A stretch of DNA of 17,775 nucleotides from Blastocladiella britannica (taxonomy: Eukaryota > Blastocladiomycota > Blastocladiomycetes > Blastocladiales > Blastocladiaceae). A program made the translations under genes and the position numbers. The stretch covers positions 1 to 17,775 of the forward strand of contig MU624908.1 of NCBI GenBank assembly GCA_025349905.2. The letters run 5' to 3'. Below are positions 1 to 9,311 of this stretch, piece after piece. The notes beneath the pieces were generated by a model that saw only the letters and a list, made by a program, of their open reading frames with translations, ran no database searches and was not told the DNA's origin. The number at the start of each line of letters is the position of its first letter. The first letter of the stretch is position 1.

Positions 1-112
1 GATCAGCAACAACAACAACCGGCCGAGGGGCTCAGATCTGGGGAAGTGGGCAAACTTTGGCGCTGGCTCTTTGCTTTGTTTTATTTTTCACGAAAAAGTC
101 AATAAATGGTTA

Positions 113-2045
113 ATGGGCAAGTCCTTGTTCTACCCTTCTGAAGAAAGGCAAAGGTACGAATGCCACATGCTTTGGGAATTCAGGAACTTGAGCACCCCGA
201 TTCCCAGTGTCCTGAAATTTCCCTGAAATTCTCCTTCACTTCCTTCATTAATCTCCAGTATAAACACTCGAAATGGACCAGACAGTCGACACAGACAATT
301 TAATATAGTGGTCGCCAAGCCGATCTGGGATCCGAACGCGTTTGCAAGCTTAACAGTTGCAAATGCCATCAACGCGGTCGGATTGCTTCAAGCCCTCGTG
401 ATCATTTGCCTCAACGGTGTACTGTTGTGGGCCGGATTCAAAGCCAGTGTTGGGTTCAATGCCGCAAATCAGCTGTCCTTGGCCTTGTGGTGCGTAATTA
501 TTCTCATTGCTTGGGCTCCGGTTCATTTACTTCAACATAAGTTGACCCTTGGATCTGGTTATAATAGTGCTGGCCACCTCAGCTATGGAATATTCATTGC
601 CGTCACCAAAATTTGGTTTTTGGCTCAGCAACGCTGGGATTATGTACCATATTTGCTTCACTTGAATTTGTTGCTGCAGTTCATCAACTAACTGTGCGTT
701 TCAACCAGACCCACTGTGCCCTGGATGCCGCAGCAAATGTGTTTTTTATCACCATGTTGCAGACCATGCTGGTGCTAATTTCAGTCGAGCGATACCTCTG
801 TATCATCAAATCCATCAAGGTACCCTTGCTTATTTCTTCCCCTCAACCGAACTGTGCCGCAACTTGACTGAAACCGATATAAAGCTCAATTCACACCAAG
901 TGCGCATGGCGGTCGTCAATACGGTAGCGACTGGTCTTGGAAATGCGCTCTTTCACATGGTCAGCGTCCCACGGCCATTCATTAGCGCATCGGGTCTCTT
1001 TTGCCAGCCAAATTTTTGGGGAGATTCCGTATTTACCGTCATATTCACATGGATCGACCTTGTGGTCATGGGCTCCAACATGGGACTCATTGCGCGTACG
1101 CAATTCAATCCCTAACGTCCCCTTTTTTCATGGCCAAGGATGACTGACAAAATGCAAGTGAGCCAAATCCAGTCGTGTACTCCATTATTGTCCGCAAGCT
1201 TCGCCGGTCATTCCAAAAACTCAACAAAATGTCGATTGTAGCAAACAAAAGGACCGTCGACTCAAACGCAATCACAACTGAGGTGATCAAGTCAACTGAT
1301 CCAGCTCGCGAGGCTCCTTCTTTGCAATTGCAAACTTCTTCATCGCTGGTACCTGCTAGCGGACCCGTACTACCGCTCACTGGTGGCGGTATAGCGGATC
1401 CTCCTCCTCGATTTTTCGCTCGCGTCCGCCTCGCCTCCAGCACGGTCGCGCAAAAGATATTGAACGCGGTACCCGATGACACTCGCATCGCTTCCAGCTC
1501 AAGACGTGGATCCTTCAGGGACGGGTCTTCCAGCGGTATTGAGAGTTCCATGACAGAGAGCAGCGTTTCTCCATCAACAGCGGATGTTTCCGTCCTCGGT
1601 CAATCACAGATCTCGACAGCCATGTAAAACACCAGGTCGGGAATGGCCTCGAGTCCGTCAGGAAACGCCATTGTCTCACAAGAAAGGCGTGGCAAGAAGG
1701 CTAAAGATCGTCTGACCATTGAAGTGCTCCTGATGCGCCGCGGACTTGTAATGTTTGCCGGATTCGTAGGCACTTTTATCTTGCTTTTCAGAGTATGTAT
1801 TTTCATTTTGCAACAACAAGATCATGACCAACTTGAGCCTTGCAAATGATGCAGTCCTGGCAACGCACGTTGGCCAACGGCGCCTTTCCGCTGTTTACGA
1901 CGCTTGCATGTGTATTTTTATTTGCTTCAGCCCAATCGCTGACCCGCTCATCATTTACCACATGGACTGTAACTTCCATGCGGCCATTGTCAAAGCATTG
2001 CCGCCCAAATTAGTGAGTCTGCTTGGTGTCTCGGTTGATTCCTGA
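113..2045 (+). CDS. Rhodopsin-like (class A) G-protein-coupled receptor, multi-exon
   Basis: This is a seven-helix receptor of the plasma membrane, expected to signal through heterotrimeric G proteins; its ligand is unknown. Visible motifs are the helix 3 Cys (715-717), E-R-Y at the end of helix 3 (787-795), a Cys in extracellular loop 2 (1002-1004) that could pair with it, and D-P-L-I-I-Y in helix 7 (1941-1958), the D/NPxxY motif. Helices 5 and 6 are separated by a Ser/Thr-rich loop of about 150 residues. My exon model is 113-153, 259-493, 583-819, 885-1095, 1173-1623, 1687-1796 and 1855-2045, giving about 491 aa with all phases consistent. The introns at 820-884 and 1096-1172 are convincing. 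The 5' exon and ATG at 113 are weak, because the helix 1 frame has no ATG. The last intron could instead be 1793-1820, only 28 nt. The family call is strong; the ends are less so. Confidence 0.72.
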
Positions 2046-2102
2046 GCAATAAGAATAAACAGTGATTTTGATCGCCAGTCCCCGCAAAAAAAGGAGCAGT
2101 TT

Positions 2103-2136
2103 GGAAGAGATATTTTTAGTAATATTTTTCTCTTCC
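2103..2136. other. Hairpin-forming inverted repeat downstream of the GPCR gene
   Basis: GGAAGAGA at 2103-2110 is perfectly complementary to TCTCTTCC at 2129-2136, enclosing an AT-rich 18-nt loop that holds two ATATTTTT-like copies. It lies about 60 bp after the receptor stop codon, so it may be in the 3' UTR or mark the transcript end. Function is not known and an 8-bp stem can arise by chance. Confidence 0.3.
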
Positions 2137-2637
2137 AGGCGAGACAACCTATCGTAGCGCATTGGGGTTTGCGCTCAGGATTCTGTGAGTGTTGGGAAAA
2201 CGCGGATTTTCAATCGTTTTTTCCCAGCAGTTCCCGTGTGGGATTCCATATTTTCACTGGAATGTGATTTTCCCATGATATATCCGAACAAGCTATCGTG
2301 CTGGTGGAGCGATGACCTAGAGCACCTTTCGCAGGGTTGCGCTAGACCGACGTGGTGATTACACCGCGCGCGGGATTCCCTTTTGTGAAGCGCGGGTTCC
2401 GATTCAGGAAATAAAGTAGCCCAAAACCACAATATTTTGTCATTTACAAAATACATTCAGTTCGACATGGGCATTTTATTCTCTCTTTCCGGATAGCAAG
2501 CAATATATTCCCATTCCCTTCTCATACCATAGTCAAACCCATCTCCCTCACTTTGTTTCCCTTATTCTCTTATTCCTCGGTATCTCTCCGAGGATCGCCA
2601 TCCAAAAGAAGGAAAAGAGTAATAGGCAAGGTCAGCC
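2137..2637. other. Intergenic region with pyrimidine-rich tract; no gene seen
   Basis: No convincing coding frame was found on either strand between the receptor and the zinc-finger gene. The stretch at about 2460-2595 is rich in C and T on the plus strand (repeated TCCC, TTCCC, CTCTT), as in many fungal core promoters or leaders, and it directly precedes the proposed first ATG of the regulator at 2638. The rest holds no structure that I could assign. Confidence 0.4.
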
Positions 2638-4679
2638 ATGGATCCACCCTCCAAGCTCTTGTTTCCGGCAAGATCTGTATGTCTTACATAATTTCTGGCC
2701 ACGATTAATCTTCAGCCATGGAATTGGGAGCGGCCAAGTTTGGGACCTTGCTTTGGAGCAGTTCCCACATTAGACATTGGCCGTTTCTGAGAACTCCAAC
2801 CTAACTGTCCGCCTTGCCTTGCCCACCCACTCATACTTACACTTGCTCAAAAATTCGCAATAGCCGTCTTTGCCATTGGAAGTAAGTATCGAATACCCTA
2901 CGCCCACGTCGTGCTCGTCCACGATCCCTCCCTCGTCGCTCACATCCTCTCGCGCATCCTCTCCTGGTATGGACCCCATGATATCGCAACTGGGAACATC
3001 CGCAAATCCACACAAAAATGCATTTGGGACCGGCGACCACCCCGTCTGGGTTCCGACAATGAACTCGGAGAACACCGTCAGTAGTAGCGCACCAACGAGT
3101 TACTTGGACAGCAGCAAGTCCACCACCACATCGAGTTCGCCCCGTTTGACCGATGCGTTCTTGGATCACCCTGGATGGGCAGAGTTGACATCCTCCCCTG
3201 ACCCGCCGGACTTGCCGCTGCTATTCACCTCGACCAGCGTTGCGCCGCGCACGGACGATGGGTGGATGACGCCGCCGTATTTCACGGGCGCACTGTTCTC
3301 GCCGTCCACCCCGCCCGTATTGTATGTATCCCCGCGGCAGCTGCACTTGCCGCCACCACCGCCCCCGTTCATTTTGTCCTCGGCTACCGCAGCTGCTGTA
3401 GTCGTGGAATTTCCGGCTGCTTCAGAAAGCCGATCAACTTCTGTTCCAGTGGCACCTGCCCAGTTCCAAGCGGTCTATGCAGCAGCAGCAACAGACAGTT
3501 TCTCAGCAGCAGCAACAGCAGTCATGACGACTCGCGAAGCCACCGCGTCCCCTTCGTGCTGTTCGACGCCCTCGTGGGTCGCCTCGGCCGACTCAAATAC
3601 TCACTGGGTGGACGACTGCTCGTCAACCATGAGCTGTACACGGGACTTTGCGCAGCAGCACCTGTTTGACAGTCCGCGGCGATCCTCGTCCCCGCCAGGC
3701 ACGCCGTATATTACTAATCTTCCGACAGGAACCGCATGTGATGAAGTCGAAATGCCCGTCGACCTTCCGCCCCCACCTCCACCTCCACCACCGATTCCGC
3801 TTCCTCTCACTTCGATCTCGACCTCGACCGGGTCCTCGCGCGGCCGATTCACTCGGCGAGAGTCGCCAGCGTACGGCGAGCGCCCCGCCGCGCGGTGGAG
3901 AACCAACTCGCCCGTGGTCTTGGCCGCGGGGTCGGCCGGGTCCAAGCCGCGCGCTGCGTCGGCGCGGGCTGCGGCGCGAGAGGCCCGACGGAACGTTGCG
4001 GCTGCGGCTGCAGCGGCGGCTGCTTCAGACGCAACAGCCGAGGAACCGTCACCGCCTGAGCGACTTGTGGCAGCACGCGAAACTGGGGTCTCTAGTAGCA
4101 AGGTTGTTGCTGTCGGCAGCAAAGCTGTCGCTGCTGCTGCGGATCTTTTGGAGGATGGCAGTGGTTCGTTTTTTTTTTTTTCCTCTTCCTGTTCCATTAC
4201 GCAACACGCTGACCCTTATTTTCTTGAATAGGTAAAGTCGTGTGCACGTTATGCGACCGACAATTCTCTAGGAAAACTGACCTGCTTCGGCACGAACGCA
4301 CCATTCACATGGCAGGTCTGTTATTCTCTTTCGTTCCTCCACCACCAACCTCTGGTGGATCCTGACATTTGGATGGGTGATTGCAGAAAAACCGTACAAG
4401 TGTGGTTGTGGCAAGGACTTTGCTCGTCGCGACGCGCTGCTCCGCCACTGTAAAGTCGTCGGGTGTTCGATTGACTCGGCCACGTACACTGACTCCTCAT
4501 CCTCCCCGATCTCGGCTGCTCCCAGCTCACTCGGCGACGATGGTCATCTTACTGGAGATTTCGCGGCCGCAACTGCTGCTGCTCCAAGGTCATCTCGATC
4601 ACCCAAGGTGGACTGGGACGAGTGCTATGGTCCTTCGTGCGGATCTGCTGCTGCTTCGAGTGCCGCCGCATATTACTAG
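2638..4679 (+). CDS. Zinc-finger transcription regulator with two C-terminal fingers
   Basis: This is a probable nuclear DNA-binding regulator. My model joins 2638-2676, 2864-4160, 4232-4315 and 4387-4679 (570 aa). Residues up to about 445 are low complexity: Ser/Thr/Pro-rich, with a nine-proline run (near 3770-3800) and poly-Ala stretches (near 3990-4030). Finger 1 (residues 450-471) is C-x2-C-x12-H-x4-H, encoded by 4243-4308. A short E-K-P-Y-K linker leads to finger 2 (479-500), which is C-x1-C-x12-H-x5-C, a C2HC variant. The two fingers lie on separate exons divided by a 71-nt phase-1 intron (4316-4386). The intron 4161-4231 has a GTGGTT donor, a 13-T tract, CTGAC and TAG. The first exon (13 codons) is inferred from phase only; a conservative start is ATG 2969. 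Target genes cannot be told from sequence. Confidence 0.75.
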
Positions 4680-4864
4680 ACACTGCCCTTGTTGTAACTT
4701 GAGAAAGCCATTTCAGCATCTCCCTCCCTTCGATTCCCTCCCCCACCCTTAAACCCTTTTTATCCTGCTTCTTAAATTGTCCCCATGAATGAAACCCTCT
4801 TTATATACTGTTCCCAATTTGCTTTCCCACTGGAAAGTTGAGTTGGTAACAGACATGTGATCAC

Positions 4865-4915
4865 TTCGAATTTCGACATTTTTCGAATTTTTCTCTCCAC
4901 CCTCGAAATTCGACA
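4865..4915. repeat. Inverted TCGAAWTTCGA motif cluster upstream of KRI1
   Basis: TCGAATTTCGA (4866-4876) and TCGAAATTCGA (4903-4913) are exact reverse complements of each other, each nearly palindromic and each followed by CA. A third partial copy, TTTCGAATTT, lies between them at 4881-4890. The cluster ends 26 bp before the KRI1 start codon, so it is a candidate promoter or leader element. Its binding factor is unknown. Confidence 0.4.
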
Positions 4916-4941
4916 AATATTGTACCCGATAATAAAAGAAA

Positions 4942-7240
4942 ATGTCGCTGTTTGATGACGACTCGCACGATGTCGAGTTCTCATTCGAGGCGAAACCCGA
5001 AATTGCCAAGCGGTACATGCAAAAAAAGAAGCGCGAGGAGCTAACCAAACGTACGTTTACTATTGACGCGACAATGCGATAATACCATACTAATAAAGAG
5101 ATAACAGTCCAGGACAAGTACAAGGGCATCGACGAGCAAAAAGCCCGCAAGATCTCGTCCCTGCGCCGCAAGTACGGCAACGACATTGACGCGACCGACG
5201 CGCTCGACGATGTCGCCAACCCGGGAGCCAACGCCCAACAACTGTCTTCTGACGACGATATGAACGCGTCCGATTCGTCGTCTTCCGAGGAAGAGGACGA
5301 GATTGGCGAGCTGGTCACGCCCGAGGTCGACGCGCAGATCCTCAAGACCATTGCCATGATCCGGTCCAAGAACCCGGCCGTGTACGATCCCAAAGCGGCG
5401 TTCTTTTCGCGTATGTTCCTTTTAGTTTTGTTTTGAAAGCAGCATGTCCAACTAAATATTGAATACAAATACAGAGCAAGAGCTGGAGGCCGCTCAGCAA
5501 GGGTGGAAGACCAAGCTGGAGGAGCGCAAATCCCGTCCTAAAAAGGTGACGCTCAAGGACATGGAGCGTGAGCAGGTGCTCAAGGGGATTGTGGATCTGG
5601 ACGAGGCGTCCGAGGCGCAGCTGGCCGAGATCCAAAACCTGTCGCATGCCGAGCAGCAAGAGCGGCTTCGGGCCGAGCTCAAGGCCGCAGCGTTTGCGGA
5701 CGACGGTTCGACCGCCCAAAACGATGATGACGACGAGGACATGCTATTCACCTCCGTGGTCAAGACCGACGACCAGCTGGCCAAGGAAGAGGAAGAGTAC
5801 AAGGCGTTCCTGCTCGAGTCGATGGCGTCAGCCGGTGGGGAAGGCTATTTCAGTGCCTGGCACGAGCAAGCCGGCCGTGCTGACGCCGACGGCAACCTGG
5901 CCGACCCGAACGACCAGTTCCTGATGGACTACATTCTCAACCGCGGCTGGATCGACAAGGACGACAAGAAATCGGCCACCGCGTCGGCGCTGTGGGCTGG
6001 AGACGACTTGCACCCGGCGGTGGACCCAGGGGTGGCGTCGGACGAGGAAAACGCAGCCCTCGATGCCGCCGACGGGTTTGAGCGCGAATACAATTTCCGG
6101 TTCGAGGAGGCGGCGGCGCTGGCCGCGGACGGCGAGGACGCGGTGGCGATCCGCACCCACGCACGCGCGGTCCCCGACTCGGTGCGCCGGCCTGACGATA
6201 AACGCAAGCGCGCTCGTGACGCTCGTAACGACCGCAAAGAGGCCGAGAAGCTCCAAAAGCAAGAGGAGCTCAAGCGGCTCAAGAACCTCAAGCGCGACGA
6301 GATTCTGGCCAAACTGCGTGAGATTCAGGAGATCACGGGCAACGAAGACGTTGGGTTTGATGAGGTTGACATTGAGGCCGAGTTTGACCCGGACCAGTGG
6401 GACTCCAAGATGTCACAGGTGTTCAACGACGACTACTACAGCAAGGCCGACGCCGAGTACGAGAAGCCCGAGTGGGACGAGGACATTGACATTGACGATC
6501 TGGTGGCCAAGGATCCCGTCGTCGCGGCCGCACCTGTTCCTGCTCCTGCCGCCGCTCCGGTTGCCGCCGCGACCGAGGGCAAGAAGAAGCGCAAGAAGCG
6601 GCGTCGCGACGAGGACGAGGACCAGGACGACTTTATCGAGCTTCCCGACGCCGACGCCATGGATGTGGAGTATGTGGTACCCGCCCCTCAAAAGAGCTCA
6701 GCAGCACCAGCGGCATCAGCAGCTCCGTACACTGGACCCCGTCCCACGGGTGCCGCACTCACCGCCGCCGCCAAGCAGGCCGCGACCAAGGCGCTGGCTG
6801 GCGCCGATCTCGACGAGCTGTACAAGCTCGACTACGAGGACATTGTTGGTGGGATGCCGGTGCGGTTCCGGTACCGCGATGTGCGGGCAGTGTCGTTTGG
6901 GCTCTCGGCCGAGGACATTCTCGATGCCGACGACACGGACCTCAACCAGTTTGTGTCGCTCAAGAAGCTGGCGCCGTTCCGGGAGCCCGAGCGCGAGGAC
7001 CAGGACGTGCGCAAGTACTCCAAGAAGCACCGGCTGGCCGAGTTCCGCCAGAAGCTGGCCGAGAAGCAGCGCGAGATGGACCAGCAGGCGGCCGGGTGGA
7101 GTCATCATGGCAACAACGGCAAGCATGGTGGTGGTGGTGGTGGCCGGGACCGCGATGCAGACCAGAAGCGCGAGCAGGAGGACCGACTGGCGGCGTACCA
7201 GCCGCAGACCAAGGGCCGCAAGCGTGCTCGCCATGAGTAA
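4942..7240 (+). CDS. KRI1: Kri1-like ribosome biogenesis protein
   Basis: Kri1 is a nucleolar protein needed for 40S subunit assembly; in yeast it binds Krr1. The model 4942-5050, 5108-5410, 5475-7240 gives 725 aa with matching phases. The introns have GTACGT and GTATGT donors and an ACTAAT branch site in the first. The N terminus carries the AKRY...KKREEL stretch typical of the family, followed by an acidic Ser-rich segment and the L-V-T-P-E-V-D motif. The Kri1 core lies near residues 243-300 (E-E-E-Y-K-A-F-L, then N-R-G-W-I-D-K-D). The conserved Kri1 C-terminal domain is near 588-650 (L-D-Y-E-D-I-V-G-G-M-P-V-R-F-R-Y). A basic KKRKKRRR stretch near residue 505 could be a nuclear localisation signal. 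Charged, coiled-coil-prone segments link these parts. Third codon positions are strongly G/C. The next gene starts 88 bp downstream on the same strand. Confidence 0.93.
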
Positions 7241-7328
7241 ATGTATACGGCTGCGCACTGAACATGGTTTTGGAGATAGAATTTCAAGCTGGTCTGCTGG
7301 CAATATCCACTCTCTTTTACTCAATATC

Positions 7329-8444
7329 ATGATCTCGGCTGTCATTTTCGATCTTGGTGGCGTCTGCGTGCAGTCGCCGGTCCACGCCATTGCTAAATAC
7401 GAGGAGGAAATTGGTCTGCCGCGGACGTTTACCGGCGTCGCCATGTTCGTCTTTTCTTTGTGTCGAAATTTATTAATGGCTGCTGACACGCTTATTTCGC
7501 CCACCACAGTGGTTTCGCGGGCGAGCATGGTCCATTCCAGCGGTACGAGCGCGAGTATAAAGGAGATTGTGGAACGATAACTTGACCAAAGTCCGTACCA
7601 GGTTTGAGCGCGGCGAACTGGAATACTGGGCATTTATCGACGTCTTTCAGGCGTTTTTGCGCGACCCGGCGCGTGTAGCGCAATATCGCGCCTGGATCAC
7701 GCGCCAAAACCCTGCTCGGGCGGCACAACTGGACTGGACCGCGGTTTCGACTGCTGCTGGTCAGATCGACGCGCACGTCTTGTTCACGGCCATGGTCAAG
7801 ACATCTGCAAAGGTTGACATGGAGATGCTGCGGGCCATTGAGGTTCTCAAAGGTACAAAATCCGTTTGTGCGAGTGTGTATGTGTGCATTGCTAATACAG
7901 CCTGAACATGAACCAGCTGCCGGGTACCGGATCGGGTGCATCACGAACGATTTTGCGCTGCCGGCTGACGAGGAGGATGACGAGGACGAGGGCGATGACG
8001 AGGGCGATCACGAGGACGATGCCAAAGACGCCGTTAGCACTCCCAACCAAAAAGAAGAGTCCACCGCTGACGGCGGCGCACGCGGCCGGCAAGTCCCACG
8101 GGGCTCGGCCGAGGATCTCGCGCAAGTGCGCGTTCTAATGGCGCAGTTTGAGGTGGTGGTGGCGTCGTCTCGCGTGGGCCTGCGGAAACCCGACCGCCGG
8201 ATCTACGCGGCGCTGTGCGATCGCATGAATGTGCGGCCAGACGAGTGTGTGTTCTTGGACGATCTTGCGGTCAATGTGCGCGCGGCCAGGAAAGTCGGGA
8301 TGCGTGCCATTCGTATGTTCTTTCTTTTCATATGCTGAAGATTATACCTCGTGCTCATTGGAATCGAAATGTACAGAGGTCAAGTCGACCCGACAGGCGT
8401 TGGACGAGTTGAAGACTGTTTTGGAAATCAAGAGCAACTTGTAA
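7329..8444 (+). CDS. HAD-superfamily hydrolase-like protein (EPHX2-N/ACAD10-type)
   Basis: This is a haloacid-dehalogenase fold protein, probably soluble; its substrate is unknown. The model 7329-7444, 7510-7542, 7602-7852, 7917-8312, 8377-8444 gives 287 aa, all phases consistent. Motif I is F-D8-L-G-G-V, with Gly where phosphatases have the second Asp. Motif II is T143 in C-I-T-N-D-F, motif III is K224 in G-L-R-K-P-D, and motif IV is F-L-D248-D249. The cap carries G-P-F-Q-R-F-E-R-G-E-L, seen only when 7543-7601 is removed as an intron (GTACGA...CCAG). A highly acidic insert (about residues 151-168, Asp/Glu-rich) follows motif II and is unusual. The FDxGGV form of motif I resembles the HAD part of ACAD10-like proteins, where the phosphatase general acid is missing. 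The precise reaction is therefore uncertain. Confidence 0.82.
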
Positions 8445-8588
8445 AACTGTAAACAAAAAAAACTGTCGATTCCTTGCTGCATTCATACATCAATTTCCCA
8501 AATGTACGAAATAGATTTGTCTTCCAATTGCAATTATTAAAACTTGTACATCACACACTTTTCATTTCAAGGTATTAAATAAACGAAA

Positions 8589-9122
8589 ATGACTCCTCCT
8601 CCCGCCGCCGCTGCTCCCGCCGCCAATGGAGGTGATGGCCGCCCCGACATGAACAAGGCCAAGCAGGTTCACGCACAGGTGAACGAAGTGGTCGGGATCA
8701 TGCAAAGCAACATTGAAAAGGTGATGGATCGCGGCGAGAAGATGGAAACGCTGGCGGCAAAGACTGGTGCGTTGGATCCATTGCATATAGAGTGTATTTT
8801 TACTGAAATATTCTGTGAATATATAGAGGATCTCCAGAACCAATCCAACCAGTTCAAAAAGGGAGCTACCAAGGTCCGCAAGGCCATGTGGTGGAAGGAT
8901 CTGAAGCTCAAGCTTGCGATTGCCGCGGTCGTGGCCATTATCCTCATCATCATTATTGTGCCCATTGTGCGTTATTATCATTTTATTAGTATTATGATCC
9001 AGCGAAATACTAATGGATCCAATTCAAAAAAAAAATATTAGGTCAACAACATCAACACTATTGCGGGCGGCAACCGTGCACCGGCACCCGCTGCTCCCCC
9101 AGCCAACTCGACTGGCCACTAA
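8589..9122 (+). CDS. R-SNARE, synaptobrevin/VAMP-like
   Basis: This is a tail-anchored vesicle SNARE for secretory or endocytic fusion. The model 8589-8766, 8827-8966, 9042-9122 gives 132 aa. An Ala/Pro-rich N terminus (1-20) leads to the SNARE motif (about 23-83), whose zero-layer Arg is R48 in V-M-D-R-G-E-K. The juxtamembrane W-W-K-D-L-K-L-K and an Ile/Val-rich transmembrane helix (about 88-107) follow. A 25-residue Ala/Pro-rich tail after the helix would be lumenal, longer than in most VAMPs. Both introns have GTGCGT donors; intron 2 has a TACTAAT-like branch site. Intron 1 (60 nt) is a multiple of three without a stop, so an unspliced message would still be open. I am sure of the family but not of the paralogue (Snc-type or other). 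Confidence 0.92.
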
Positions 9123-9311
9123 AACACAAGTTTCAAGGGAAGATACGGTGTGGGCTGGCGTGTTCGGGATCTGATCCTAGTTAGTATTTTCGCATAAGTC
9201 ACTTTATATTTTACCATCTGTCCTTATTGCAGAGGTGGTGCCTGGGATTCTGCACTGTCACCAAGTACTTCGTACGGAAAAAAAAACAACCATTCATACA
9301 AACAAGTGAAT

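Noticed and set aside
1105..1551. 148-residue minus-strand frame within the GPCR gene
   Set aside because: Lies antisense to the receptor loop 3 coding exon and shows no domain; the sense frame joins correctly to helix 5.
2175..2456. 93-residue minus-strand frame in the intergenic region
   Set aside because: No similarity to anything recognised, no G/C third-position bias, and no spliceable neighbours.
3601..4197. 198-residue open frame on the minus strand over the zinc-finger gene
   Set aside because: It is a low-complexity shadow of GC-rich coding sequence: Ala, Gly and Arg runs mirror the sense Ala and Pro runs, and there is no recognisable domain.
6063..7580. Long plus-strand frame of about 500 residues over KRI1
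   Set aside because: Most of it is Arg/Ser/Thr/Pro-rich out-of-frame reading of KRI1; only its end (from 7329) is the true first exon of the HAD gene.
7555..7601. Donor GTATAA at 7555 for the second HAD intron
   Set aside because: Gives a duplicated Y-E-R-E-F-E-R-G sequence; the donor at 7543 gives the family-like F-Q-R-F-E-R-G-E-L.
6716..7633. 305-residue minus-strand frame
   Set aside because: Antisense to KRI1 and the HAD gene, both of which have clear family motifs on the plus strand; no motif on the minus strand.
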